A stretch of DNA of 64,000 nt from Campylobacter pinnipediorum subsp. pinnipediorum (lineage in GTDB: Bacteria; Campylobacterota; Campylobacteria; Campylobacterales; Campylobacteraceae), in assembly GCF_002021925.1 (NCBI RefSeq), contig NZ_CP012546.1, positions 248,001 to 312,000 on the forward strand, in the 5' to 3' direction. The notes under the pieces are model-generated. The model was not told the origin of the DNA, searched no databases, and saw only the letters and a list, made by a program, of their open reading frames with translations. Each line of letters opens with the position of its first letter. Position 1 is the first letter of the stretch. Both the position numbers and the translations under genes were made by a program. This document shows, one piece after another, positions 22,628 to 32,037 of the stretch.

Positions 22628-23425
22628 ATGTCAGTTTATAAAAAAATTACAACTCAAGATATATTAAATAAAAAAAATAATGAAAAAATAGTTGCAATAA
22701 CCGCTTATGATGCTTTGTTTGCAAAACTTTTTGATGATTATGTTGATGTTATTTTGGTTGGAGATAGTTTAAATATGAGTTTTAATGGCCAAAAGGACAC
22801 ACTAAATGTTGATTTAAAATCTATGCTTTATCATACAAAAGCTGTTTGTGCTGGTGCAAAAAGGGCTTTAATTATGGGCGATATGCCTTTTGGTAGTTAT
22901 CAAAATGAAAAGATGGCTTTAAAAAATGCCGTAAAGTTTATAAAACAAGCCGGAGCTGATTGTATAAAGCTAGAAGGTGGTATGAGGGTTGTTCCTACTG
23001 TTAAAAAACTAACAGAAGAAGGTGTAAGTGTTTGCGGACATATAGGCTTAATGCCACAAAGAGTTAGATTTGAAGGTGGTTATAAGATAAAAGGTAAAAA
23101 TGATGATGATAAAAAAAGGCTAAAAGAAGAGGCCTTGGCTTTGCAAGATGCTGGAGCTTTTTGTATAGTCTTAGAAGGTGTTATTAGCGATGTTGCAGAT
23201 GAGATAACACGTTCTCTTGAAATTCCTACTATAGGAATAGGCTCAGGCGTTAAGACTGATGGACAAATACTTGTATTTTCTGATATGCTTGGATTTTTTG
23301 AGGAATTTAAGCCAAAATTTGTAAAGCAATATATGAGTGGTGCCAGCTTGGTTCGAAATGCTATACAAGAATACGCCAATGAAGTAAAAAATCAAAAATT
23401 CCCAACATCTGATTTTTGGTACTAA
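22628..23425 (+). CDS. panB: 3-methyl-2-oxobutanoate hydroxymethyltransferase
   Basis: First step of pantothenate synthesis: adds a hydroxymethyl group from methylene-tetrahydrofolate to ketoisovalerate. 265 residues, the normal family length. Conserved parts include [20 protein letters not shown] (metal-binding Asp), [10 protein letters not shown] and [12 protein letters not shown] and IGIGSG. The panC and panD genes are not next to it; instead pseH follows after only seven bases. An AAAGG site precedes the ATG. Confidence 0.95.
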   Translation: MSVYKKITTQDILNKKNNEKIVAITAYDALFAKLFDDYVDVILVGDSLNMSFNGQKDTLNVDLKSMLYHTKAVCAGAKRALIMGDMPFGSYQNEKMALKNAVKFIKQAGADCIKLEGGMRVVPTVKKLTEEGVSVCGHIGLMPQRVRFEGGYKIKGKNDDDKKRLKEEALALQDAGAFCIVLEGVISDVADEITRSLEIPTIGIGSGVKTDGQILVFSDMLGFFEEFKPKFVKQYMSGASLVRNAIQEYANEVKNQKFPTSDFWY

Positions 23426-23432
23426 AAAAAGT

Positions 23433-23882
23433 ATGGTTTGGATTAAAAACTTTATAGATTTAGATGATAAAGAAACTCATTTGGTTTTCAATTGGCGAAA
23501 TGACGAAAGAGTTTCTAAATTTATGATAACTACAAATATCAGCCTAAATGAACATATAATTTTTATTCAATCACTTCAACATTCAAATACAAAAAAATAT
23601 TTTTTAGTTTTTAAAAAAGATAGCCCTATCGGTGTTATATCATTTAGTGATATAGACACAAGTTCTTGCGAGTTTGGATTGTATCAAAATCCAAACTTAA
23701 AAGGATATGGGCAGGTGTTAATTGATGAGATTAAAAAATATGCTTTTAATGTTTTGGGGGTTTTAAAAATTAAATCATCCGTTTTAAACTCAAACGAAAA
23801 AGCTATCAAGCTATATCTTAAAAATGGATTTAATATATCAGATAAAGATGATAAATTTAAGTCCATTGAACTTTCTTTATAA
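23433..23882 (+). CDS. pseH: Pseudaminic acid pathway N-acetyltransferase
   Basis: GNAT-fold enzyme of 149 residues resembling PseH, which acetylates the 4-amino sugar intermediate of pseudaminic acid, the sugar that decorates Campylobacter flagellin. Visible features: the N-terminal LVFNWRNDERVSKFMIT, the middle SPIGVISFSDID and the acetyl-CoA strand-helix NPNLKGYGQVLIDEI followed by NEKAIKLYLKNGF. It is close in length to the C. jejuni protein. Other pse genes are not in the window, so it is detached from its pathway cluster and likely co-transcribed with panB. Confidence 0.85.
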   Translation: MVWIKNFIDLDDKETHLVFNWRNDERVSKFMITTNISLNEHIIFIQSLQHSNTKKYFLVFKKDSPIGVISFSDIDTSSCEFGLYQNPNLKGYGQVLIDEIKKYAFNVLGVLKIKSSVLNSNEKAIKLYLKNGFNISDKDDKFKSIELSL

Positions 23883-24076
23883 TAAAATATATCTTAAATA
23901 ATTATATTACATTTATATTTAATTATAAATGTAATTTATTATCAATAATACATAGTTTTTAATTTAAAATATATAAAACATATTACATTATAAATAATAC
24001 AAGTCCCCTATATAGCTATACTATAAATATATAAAAATATACAAAATTATAAAAATTAATTTTTATAAATAATAAA

Positions 24077-24092
24077 TGTCAGGAAAATGACA
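24077..24092. promoter_or_regulatory. Inverted repeat TGTCA-N6-TGACA upstream of the hydrogenase operon
   Basis: A perfect five-base dyad about 60 bases before the hyfA start, the only such element in the 220-base leader. It resembles binding sites of CRP/FNR-type factors and, loosely, the TGTCG-N4-TGACA site of E. coli FhlA. No matching regulator gene and no clear sigma-54 promoter are visible. Confidence 0.45.
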
Positions 24093-24153
24093 GAAAAAAA
24101 AATTGAAATTTTATAAAATTGTTAAAGTTTTTCACAAAACGCGAGGAGGATTT

Positions 24154-24723
24154 ATGAAACAGCATAAATTTGTTATTGCTGATTATAAGCGTTGTATAGG
24201 CTGTGCTACTTGTATGGCCGCGTGTTTTAAAAGCGCTTATGAGAGGGGGAAATTATCAAAAGCAAGGCTATCTGTTTTAAGACAAGCTGCTGGTGTAATG
24301 CCAACACAATGTAGACAATGCGATGATGGCCCTTGTGCAAATGTTTGTCCGACTGGTGCATTGAGATTTGATGATGATTGTATTGAGCTTCACGAGGAGA
24401 TATGTATAGGTTGCAAATTATGCACTATCGCCTGTCCTTATGGAGCTATTAGTTCAAGCGCTGAACTTATGCCTTCGGTAAATTATTCAGTTGAACCAAA
24501 ATATTATCTAGAAATAGAATCACAAGCCGGAGCTAAAAATATCGCCATAAAATGTGATATGTGTTATGGACAGGAAAAAGGACCTGCATGCGTTGATGTT
24601 TGTCCTACTTCAGCTCTTATTATGGTAGATCCTAGAAATCAAAATCACAAACTTGGCAAAAGTATAGACTTTAAGTCAGCAAATGAGTTTTTGCATAAGA
24701 TAATGCAAAGCGAGGAGGCCTGA
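24154..24723 (+). CDS. hyfA: Hydrogenase-4 electron-transfer subunit, 4Fe-4S
   Basis: 189 residues when started at the ATG at 24154, which has a strong GGAGGA site; the frame is open upstream but the extension looks untranslated. It has four Cys clusters of [4Fe-4S] type: CIGCATCMAAC, CRQCDDGPCANVCP, CIGCKLCTIACP and CDMCYGQEKGPACVDVCP. This is the HyfA/HydN layout; it likely links formate dehydrogenase to the hydrogenase core. First gene of the long operon; its last bases adjoin the hyfB start. Confidence 0.9.
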   Translation: MKQHKFVIADYKRCIGCATCMAACFKSAYERGKLSKARLSVLRQAAGVMPTQCRQCDDGPCANVCPTGALRFDDDCIELHEEICIGCKLCTIACPYGAISSSAELMPSVNYSVEPKYYLEIESQAGAKNIAIKCDMCYGQEKGPACVDVCPTSALIMVDPRNQNHKLGKSIDFKSANEFLHKIMQSEEA

Positions 24724-24724
24724 G

Positions 24725-26695
24725 ATGGTTGAAATTTATTTGCTTTTTGTATTAAGCGCTATTATTAGTATGTGTTTTTATAAAAATCCAAAATTAGCCG
24801 TAAAGGCTGGATTTGGACTTAGTGCGATTAGTTGCTTTATAGCTATGAGTCATTTTGTATGCAATATGGGTGTTAGTGATAGCTTTTTGCTTGGTGGAAA
24901 TTTTTTATATTCTCCAAATTTTGCACTAAACCCACTTGGTAACTTTTTTAGCTTTGTGGTTGTATTTATAGGTTTTGCAAGTAGTATTTATGGTATGAGC
25001 TATGCAAACGAATATATCAAAAAAGCAAATGTTGCTGTTTTTGCAAGTTTGTTTAGCGCTTTTATCTTGTCAATGCTTCTTGTAATTAGTGCAAACAATG
25101 TATTTTGCTTTGTTGTTCTTTGGGAGTTGATGACACTTATATCATCTTTCTTGATTTTAGTAAACGATGGTAAAGGCACTCTAAAAGCTGTTATGATATA
25201 TCTAGGTATAGCTCAAATAGGAGCATTTTGTATAACTTGTGGTTTGCTTTTATTGTCTTATTATGCAAACAGCACAGAATTTAGCGAGTTTGCAAACCTA
25301 AATATGCCTTTAGGTGCTTCAATAGTTGTATTTATATTATTTTTGATTGGTTTTGGTTCAAAAGCTGGTATGTGGCCATTTCATGTTTGGCTTCCGCTAG
25401 CTCACCCAGCTGCCCCATCAAATGTATCAGCTCTTATGAGTGGTGTTATGATAAAAGTTGCATTATTTACACTTGTTAAATTTACACTTTACTTGCCACT
25501 TAGCCCTTATTTTGGTCTTACTATATTAGCTTTGGGCGCAGCTAGCTCATTGTTTGGTGTTTTGTATGCGCTTTGCCAACACGACTATAAAGCTTTGTTG
25601 GCGTATCACTCAGTTGAAAATATAGGAATTATACTTCTTGGTCTTGGAACAGGAATTTATGGTCTTGCACAAAACGATGCTGTTTTGGCAGCTATAGGAT
25701 TTTTAGCTGGTTGCTATCACGTTGTAAATCACGCTATATTTAAAGGACTTTTATTCCTTTGTGCCGGTTCGGTTTTGCACGCAACTCACACAAGAGATAT
25801 GGAAGTTTTGGGCGGTCTTGCAAAAAAAATGCCTTGGACAGCTATTGGTATGTTTATAGGAAGTATGGCGATCACAGCTCTTCCTCCTGTAAATGGTTTT
25901 GTCTCTGAGTGGCTTACATATCAAGGTATGCTTCAAGGTGCATTAAAAGATAGTGTTGTCGCTAGATATGCTTTTACATTTTCTGTTGTTGCATTGGCAT
26001 TAACTGGTGCTTTGGCTGTAATGTGTTTTGTAAAAGTTTATTCTGTTATATTTGCCGGAACACCAAGAGATATGAAAATTTTTGAACATGCAAAAGAAAG
26101 CCCTATAGGAATGATACTTGGTATAGCAATACTAACATTAGCTTGTATAGCTTTTGGTATCGGCGCAAGCACTGTTGCAGATTATATAATGCAAGTTGTA
26201 AACTCAATAACTCCAAGCTCTTTTAGTGCTCAGACAGAGTTTGGTTCAGTTGCATCACCTATGGGTAGCTTTATATCTACTCCTTTAATAGCTGTAATTT
26301 TGTGTTCTACAATGATACTTCCTTTTATAATGCTTGCTGTTATGAAAGCAAATAAAACAGCACCAAGAGAAACAGACCCTTGGGCTTGCGGTTTTAAATA
26401 CAACCAAAGAATGCAAAGCACAGCGGGTCCTTTTACTGGAGATCTTAGAAAAATAATGCAATGGCTATTTCGTTCAGAGAAAAAAGTCATCAGTAAAGAT
26501 TACTTCTCTCCTGTTGAGTACCATAATCATCCAAAAGATATTTGGTGGGGATTGTTTTATGAACCTTTTATAAATTTAAGCAAAAAAATAGCTGATAAAA
26601 TAGGTATTTTTCAAAGCGGATATACAAATGTTTATTCATTTTATATCATTATATATCTTTGTTTAATGCTTGCAGTTAGCTATTTCTTGATATAA
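24725..26695 (+). CDS. hyfB: Hydrogenase-4 membrane subunit, NuoL-like
   Basis: Antiporter-like integral membrane subunit of 656 residues, about 16 membrane segments, slightly shorter than the ~670 of E. coli. The family signature GMWPFHVWLPLAHPAAPSNV with the following SALMSGVMIK lies near residues 216-245, and HDYKALLAYHSVENIGI near 285-301, holding the lysines and histidines used in proton movement. Likely forms part of the ion-translocating arm together with HyfF. Starts one base after the hyfA stop. Confidence 0.93.
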   Translation: MVEIYLLFVLSAIISMCFYKNPKLAVKAGFGLSAISCFIAMSHFVCNMGVSDSFLLGGNFLYSPNFALNPLGNFFSFVVVFIGFASSIYGMSYANEYIKKANVAVFASLFSAFILSMLLVISANNVFCFVVLWELMTLISSFLILVNDGKGTLKAVMIYLGIAQIGAFCITCGLLLLSYYANSTEFSEFANLNMPLGASIVVFILFLIGFGSKAGMWPFHVWLPLAHPAAPSNVSALMSGVMIKVALFTLVKFTLYLPLSPYFGLTILALGAASSLFGVLYALCQHDYKALLAYHSVENIGIILLGLGTGIYGLAQNDAVLAAIGFLAGCYHVVNHAIFKGLLFLCAGSVLHATHTRDMEVLGGLAKKMPWTAIGMFIGSMAITALPPVNGFVSEWLTYQGMLQGALKDSVVARYAFTFSVVALALTGALAVMCFVKVYSVIFAGTPRDMKIFEHAKESPIGMILGIAILTLACIAFGIGASTVADYIMQVVNSITPSSFSAQTEFGSVASPMGSFISTPLIAVILCSTMILPFIMLAVMKANKTAPRETDPWACGFKYNQRMQSTAGPFTGDLRKIMQWLFRSEKKVISKDYFSPVEYHNHPKDIWWGLFYEPFINLSKKIADKIGIFQSGYTNVYSFYIIIYLCLMLAVSYFLI

Positions 26696-26704
26696 GGAAT
26701 TATT

Positions 26705-27625
26705 ATGCAAACTATATTTTTAATGATATTTCAAGTTGTTGTGATAGTCCTTGTAGCACCTTTGTTTGATGGTATGGCAAGAAAACTTAGAGCAAAACTC
26801 CAATCAAAACAAGGGAGCGATTTTTTTCAGACTTATCGTGACATAAAAAAATTATTTAAACGAGGAAGAACAACTCCTTCTTGTTCTCATTGGGTTTTTA
26901 GATATGCGCCTTTTGTTTTGTTTGCTACGGCAGCAGGAATATTAGCTGCTATACCTATTACATATAGTCAAAATTCTGATTTTGGTGCTTATGCTGATAT
27001 ATTTGTGATTATTTATCTAGGCGCTTTGTTTAGATTTATATTTGGTGCAACATCTATGGATAGCGGAAACCCTTTTGCAGCAACTGGCGGAAGCAGGGAG
27101 CAGATGATAGGAATTTTTGTTGAACCTGTTATGATTATGTGTCTTATTGTTGTAATGCTTGCAGCAAAAACATCAAATTTGGTTGAAATCCAAGAAATGG
27201 TAAAAACAGGCACCATAGGATATCAAATTCCTAGTTTTGCTGTTGCTTCTATAGCTTTTTTATGGTGTATGTATGCTGAAACAGGAAGAAAGCCTTTTGA
27301 CCTTGCCGAAGCTGAGCAAGAGCTTCAAGAGGGTTTGCTTGGTGAGTATGCTGGATATGATTTGGGTTTAGTTCAAGCAGCTTTGATATTAAAACAATTT
27401 GCAATGATAGGTCTGTTTTTGACTATATTTGAGCCTTGGAATTTCTCAAATCCAATTTTAGCAATTATAGTTTTTGTTATAAAAACAGGTGTGTTTTATG
27501 TAGCCGCTGTTTTTATAGATAACTTCGGACCACGCTTTAAAATTACATCAAGTCTCCGTAAAAATGCACTTTTTGCACTTGGTATCTCTTTTATAGCGTT
27601 AAGTCTTTATGCTTTAGGAGTTTAA
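26705..27625 (+). CDS. hyfC: Hydrogenase-4 membrane anchor, NuoH-like
   Basis: 306 residues, about eight membrane segments. The cytoplasmic loop DIKKLFKRGRTTP near residue 48 and the acidic loop TGRKPFDLAEAEQELQEG near 200 are the NuoH/HycD hallmarks that seat the catalytic arm on the membrane. Ten bases separate it from hyfB and one from hyfE. Confidence 0.93.
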   Translation: MQTIFLMIFQVVVIVLVAPLFDGMARKLRAKLQSKQGSDFFQTYRDIKKLFKRGRTTPSCSHWVFRYAPFVLFATAAGILAAIPITYSQNSDFGAYADIFVIIYLGALFRFIFGATSMDSGNPFAATGGSREQMIGIFVEPVMIMCLIVVMLAAKTSNLVEIQEMVKTGTIGYQIPSFAVASIAFLWCMYAETGRKPFDLAEAEQELQEGLLGEYAGYDLGLVQAALILKQFAMIGLFLTIFEPWNFSNPILAIIVFVIKTGVFYVAAVFIDNFGPRFKITSSLRKNALFALGISFIALSLYALGV

Positions 27626-27626
27626 A

Positions 27627-28271
27627 ATGGGTATTATAGATACAATATCTATCGCTATGATAGCGACATCTTTGGCTGTTTTTGGGTTGAGAGGTCTTAA
27701 ATTATCAGTTTTTGTTTATGCAATTCAGACATTGCTTTTAGTGAGTATGTTTTTTGTTTTATCTTCAAAATTTGATGCTCACGAGCTTAGAAATTGGGCT
27801 TATGTTGCCTTTTTTACAAAGGTTTTATTTGTCCCATCTATTTTGTTGTTTGTGATAAAAAAATTAAATGTTGTGAGTGAAGATGAGCCGGTTGGCGGAT
27901 TTTTTGTTAGCCCTGTTGTGGCTATGGGATTTTCTTTAGCAATAGCCATGAGTATACACGGTGTTTTTTTAGAGTTTTCTCTTATCAAAGAAAAAATAGC
28001 CCTAATAGCTTCAGCTACTATATTTATGATGGGTATTTTTGGGTTCATACTTAGAAACTCATTTATTAAACAGATACTTTCTTATTGTCTTTTTGAAAAT
28101 GGAATACATCTAAGCCTTGGTTTGATGGCTTTTAATTCACACGAATTAGTTGAACTAGGAATTTTAACAGATGCACTTTTTGCTGTAATCATAATGAGTG
28201 TATTAGCTGTTAGATTTTATAAAATTTACGATAGCCTTGATACTTCTAAGGCTACAAATTTAAGGGGGTAG
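27627..28271 (+). CDS. hyfE: Hydrogenase-4 membrane subunit, NuoK-like
   Basis: 214 residues, about seven membrane segments, HyfE type. The C-terminal half contains KQILSYCLFENGIHLSLGLM, comparable to NuoK with its buried glutamate. hyfD, present in E. coli between hyfC and hyfE, is missing here. Overlaps the start of hyfF by one base. Confidence 0.9.
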   Translation: MGIIDTISIAMIATSLAVFGLRGLKLSVFVYAIQTLLLVSMFFVLSSKFDAHELRNWAYVAFFTKVLFVPSILLFVIKKLNVVSEDEPVGGFFVSPVVAMGFSLAIAMSIHGVFLEFSLIKEKIALIASATIFMMGIFGFILRNSFIKQILSYCLFENGIHLSLGLMAFNSHELVELGILTDALFAVIIMSVLAVRFYKIYDSLDTSKATNLRG

Positions 28272-29749
28272 TGATGAGTAGTTTAAGCTTATTGTTAATC
28301 ACGCCTTTAATAGGTGCATTAGTGCTATTTTTTGCTCCAAAATGGCATAAACAACTAAATTTTATACATATATTAGTGTCAGGTTTGACTTCACTAATAT
28401 TGCTTTTTAATGTTAGCAAAGTATTGCAAGATGGGGCTTTTTTTACTGATGATAAGTTTTTGTTTTTGGATGGATTAGGAAGTGTGTTTTTGGTTTTGAT
28501 AGCAGTAACTGGCTTTTTGGTGAATTTATATTCAACAACATATATGAAATGGGAAGTAGCTGATAGACATATTAATTTAGATACATTAAAAAAATACTAC
28601 TCTCTTTGTCATGTGTTTATATTTACAATGAGCCTTAGTGTTGTTTGTAATAATATAGCTTTTATGTGGGCAGCTATTGAAGCAACAACTTTGGCTTCTG
28701 TCTTTTTAGTTGCTATAAATAAAGATAAAAAATCTACAGAGAGTGGTTATAAATATATAGTTTTATGTTCTATAGGTTTGGCATTTGCTCTTTATGCAAC
28801 CATACTTTTGTATTCAGCAACATTTGCAAATCTAGGTGATGGGGAGTCATCTATGCTATATACAAACATAATTGAAAATGCTAAAAATCTAAACCCAGAT
28901 ATTGCAAAACTTATATTTGTGTTTGCTTTGATTGGTTTTGGAACAAAAGCAGGTTTAGCACCAACTCATACATGGCTGCCAGATGTTCACGCACAAGGTC
29001 CGGCTCCTATATCAGCGCTTCTTTCTGGTGTGCTTTTAAAATGCGCTATGCTTGCTATTTTTAGATATTACGCTATTGTATCAAATGCAATTGGATTTGA
29101 ATTTACACAAAATGTTATGCTTATTTCTGGAACAATTACTCTTTTTGTTTCAGCATTTTTCTTAATGCGTCAGCACGATGTAAAAAGAATGTTTGCTTAT
29201 CACTCTATAGCTCATATGGGTGTTATTGCATTTGCTTTGGGCGTTGGTGGAAAAATAGGAATATTTGCAGCGCTTTTTCACTGTCTAGCTCATAGTTTTA
29301 CAAAAGCACTTGCATTTTGTTCAACTGGAAATATAGCAAGAATTTACGGACATAAAGATATGAGTAAAATGGGCGGCATGGTAAAAATAGCACCTGTTAC
29401 AACTATGATGTTTGGAGCAGCTGTTTGTTCGTTGGTTGGTGTTCCAGCTTTTGCGATATTTGTTAGCGAGTTTTTGGTATTTAAACAAGCTATAACAAGT
29501 GGACAATTTGGAGCTGTTGCTTTATTTGCTGTTGCACTTACTATAATTTTTATAGCAGACTTTTCACACTTTAATATGGCTAGTTTTGGCGAAAGTAAAG
29601 GCGAAATTGCTCACAAAAAAGAGATGAGTTTAATTGAAAATATACCATTGATAGCATTATGTGTTTTGATAGTTGTCTTTGGTTTGTGGCATGTAGATAG
29701 CTTTTATACTTTAGTTGAAAATGGCGTAAGAATAATAATGAGAGGTTAA
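28271..29749 (+). CDS. hyfF: Hydrogenase-4 membrane subunit, NuoN/NuoL-like
   Basis: 492 residues, about 14 membrane segments. The antiporter-like signature GTKAGLAPTHTWLPDVHAQG at about residues 222-241 is followed by PAPISALLSGVLLK and HDVKRMFAYHSIAHMGV. It would be a second proton-translocating subunit beside HyfB. Its presence (with HyfB and HyfE) makes this a Hyf-type complex rather than the simpler Hyc-type, which has only two membrane subunits. Confidence 0.93.
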   Translation: MMSSLSLLLITPLIGALVLFFAPKWHKQLNFIHILVSGLTSLILLFNVSKVLQDGAFFTDDKFLFLDGLGSVFLVLIAVTGFLVNLYSTTYMKWEVADRHINLDTLKKYYSLCHVFIFTMSLSVVCNNIAFMWAAIEATTLASVFLVAINKDKKSTESGYKYIVLCSIGLAFALYATILLYSATFANLGDGESSMLYTNIIENAKNLNPDIAKLIFVFALIGFGTKAGLAPTHTWLPDVHAQGPAPISALLSGVLLKCAMLAIFRYYAIVSNAIGFEFTQNVMLISGTITLFVSAFFLMRQHDVKRMFAYHSIAHMGVIAFALGVGGKIGIFAALFHCLAHSFTKALAFCSTGNIARIYGHKDMSKMGGMVKIAPVTTMMFGAAVCSLVGVPAFAIFVSEFLVFKQAITSGQFGAVALFAVALTIIFIADFSHFNMASFGESKGEIAHKKEMSLIENIPLIALCVLIVVFGLWHVDSFYTLVENGVRIIMRG

Positions 29750-29751
29750 AA

Positions 29752-31491
29752 ATGCGTGGCGATAATTTTATACAAATTTTAAAAACTAAAGTAAATGTGT
29801 TAGAGGTTACAAGACAGGCTGATGATCAAGTTACTGTTTTGGTGGATAGAAATGATCTACCTTTGGCTGTAAAAACACTTTATTATGATATTGGTGGTTT
29901 TATAAGCACAATGATACCAAATGATGAGCGCGAACTTAATGGACATTTTGCACTATATTATGCTTTGTCTATGGAAGGTTCAAAAATGACAGAAAAAGAT
30001 GATTTTTTGCCTGAGGATAAATGTTTTGTTACTGTAAAAACACTTATTCCAGCAAATGATCCTACTTTTCCATCTGTCACACCTCACGTTCCAGCTTGTG
30101 TTTGGTATGAAAGAGAAGCATATGATATGTATGGTCTTGTAGCTGAGGGATTGCCTGATAAACGTCGTTTGGTTTTAAGTGATGACTGGCCTGAAAACCT
30201 ACATCCACTTAGAAAAGATGCGATGGACTATCGTTATAGACCAGACCCTGTCGCACATCAAGATGAACCAGAAGCTGAGTTTTTGTTTCCAAAAGGCGAT
30301 GGTGTTGTTGATGTTCCGCTTGGACCTTTACACATAACAAGCGATGAGCCTGGGCATTTTAGACTATTTTGCGATGGCGATGAGATAATAGATGCTGATT
30401 ATAGACTATTTTATCAACATAGAGGTATGGAAAAACTTGCCGAAAACAGAATGAACTATGACCAAATGGGTTATTTGGCTGAAAGGGTTTGTGGTATTTG
30501 CGGATACGCCCACGCCATAGCTTGTATAGAGGCTGCTGAAAAGGCTATAAGATTAGAAATTCCTCTTCGCGCTCAGGCCATTAGAGTTATTTGTCTTGAG
30601 ATAGAAAGACTTCACTCACACCTTTTAAATATAGGTTTAGCGTGTGAGGTGACTGGTAACTATAACGCATTTATGCATATTTTTAGGGTTCGCGAGTATT
30701 CAATGGAGTTAGCTCAACTTGTTACTGGTGGTAGAAAAACTTATGGTAACGTTATCATGGGTGGACTTAGAAGAGATATGACCGATAATGAGATAAGAAA
30801 ATCAATAGCAATCATAAATAAACTAGACGTCCAAATAGATGAAATTTGGGATGCTGTTATGGATGATAAAAGACAGATAGGTCGCTGGAAAGGAGTTGGT
30901 ATTCTTGATAGACAAGTAGCTCGTGATTTTAGTCCGGTTGGTCCAAATATGAGAGGTAGCGGATTTAAAAGAGACAATAGATATGACCATCCTTATGACT
31001 TTTTTAAACAGATAGAATTTGAAGTTGCTGTTGAACACGGTGGCGATGTATTTAGTAGAGAGATGGTTAGGTATAAAGAGCTAAAAAGCTCAATTCATAT
31101 CATTAGACAATGTCTTGAACTAATGCCTCAAACACCTATAATGATAGATCCAAAAACAATGATTAAGCCTGAGAATTTTGCCTTAGGACACGATGAAGCG
31201 CCTAGGGGTGAAAATGTGCATTGGATTATGCAAGGAAGCGCTCAAAAAGTATTTCGTTGGAGATGTAGAGCCGCTACATACAATAACTGGCCTAGCCTTC
31301 GCTTCCAATTTAGAGGAAATACAATAGCTGATGCAGCTTTGATAGTATGTTCGCTTGACCCTTGCTACTCTTGTACCGAGCGTGTTACAGTTGTTGATGT
31401 TAAAACTAAAAAGAGTAAAATTTTAACTGAAAAAGATTTGAAATTATATTCTCAAACATTAAAAGATTCTCCATTAAGGGAGTTAAGATGA
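29752..31491 (+). CDS. hyfG: Hydrogenase-4 large catalytic [NiFe] subunit with fused NuoC-like domain
   Basis: 579 residues. Residues 1 to ~180 are the 30-kDa NuoC-like domain (ERE.YDMYG..) and the rest is the [NiFe] large subunit. Both nickel-binding motifs are intact: RVCGICGYAHA near residue 245 and DPCYSCTERV near 535, so it should bind a NiFe(CN)2CO centre. Group 4 enzymes lose a C-terminal tail during maturation; about 35 residues follow the last Cys, a likely target for HycI encoded downstream. Overlaps hyfH by four bases. Confidence 0.95.
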   Translation: MRGDNFIQILKTKVNVLEVTRQADDQVTVLVDRNDLPLAVKTLYYDIGGFISTMIPNDERELNGHFALYYALSMEGSKMTEKDDFLPEDKCFVTVKTLIPANDPTFPSVTPHVPACVWYEREAYDMYGLVAEGLPDKRRLVLSDDWPENLHPLRKDAMDYRYRPDPVAHQDEPEAEFLFPKGDGVVDVPLGPLHITSDEPGHFRLFCDGDEIIDADYRLFYQHRGMEKLAENRMNYDQMGYLAERVCGICGYAHAIACIEAAEKAIRLEIPLRAQAIRVICLEIERLHSHLLNIGLACEVTGNYNAFMHIFRVREYSMELAQLVTGGRKTYGNVIMGGLRRDMTDNEIRKSIAIINKLDVQIDEIWDAVMDDKRQIGRWKGVGILDRQVARDFSPVGPNMRGSGFKRDNRYDHPYDFFKQIEFEVAVEHGGDVFSREMVRYKELKSSIHIIRQCLELMPQTPIMIDPKTMIKPENFALGHDEAPRGENVHWIMQGSAQKVFRWRCRAATYNNWPSLRFQFRGNTIADAALIVCSLDPCYSCTERVTVVDVKTKKSKILTEKDLKLYSQTLKDSPLRELR

Positions 31492-32024
31492 AATTATTTG
31501 ATGTAACAAAAAAATACGGAAAAGCTACTTATGCTTATCCATTTGAACCTTACATAGTTCCTGATAATTTTCGCGGACAGCCAAATTATACATATGAACT
31601 TTGTATAGGTTGTGCGGCTTGTGGTGTTGCTTGTCCATCTAACGCAATCGAGATAAAAATGAACGAAGAGCAAACTAGACTTATTTGGGAGTTTAGCTGT
31701 GGTCGTTGTATATTTTGTGGTCGTTGCGATGAGGTATGCCCAACAGGTGCTATTAAGCTTAGTGATAGTTTTGAACTTGCTGTTAAATTTGATAAGTCTG
31801 CGCTTATCCAAAGAGGGGAGTTAGAAATTCAAAGATGTAAATGCTGTGATAAACCTTTTACTCCAAAAAGACTTATAAATTTTAGCTATGCAAGACTTGA
31901 AAAAGCAAATTTGTTACCACATAGGTTAGAAGAAGCAAAAGAGTATTTATATATATGCCCTGAATGTAAAAAGGCAGCAGCTGTAAAAGAGCTAACAACA
32001 GTTGCCGAGACAAACATAAAATAA
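31488..32024 (+). CDS. hyfH: Hydrogenase-4 ferredoxin-like subunit, NuoI-like
   Basis: 178 residues. Two [4Fe-4S] motifs (CIGCAACGVACP near residue 39 and CGRCIFCGRCDEVCP near 69) place it as the NuoI-like electron wire to HyfI. A further Cys group CKCC near 116 and CPEC near 156 may hold a zinc or extra cluster, as in HycF/HyfH. Confidence 0.93.
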   Translation: MKLFDVTKKYGKATYAYPFEPYIVPDNFRGQPNYTYELCIGCAACGVACPSNAIEIKMNEEQTRLIWEFSCGRCIFCGRCDEVCPTGAIKLSDSFELAVKFDKSALIQRGELEIQRCKCCDKPFTPKRLINFSYARLEKANLLPHRLEEAKEYLYICPECKKAAAVKELTTVAETNIK

Positions 32025-32037
32025 TAAAGGGGATAAG

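Noticed and set aside
23883-24153. Sigma-54 promoter before hyfA
   Set aside because: No GG-N10-GC type element at a suitable place was found.
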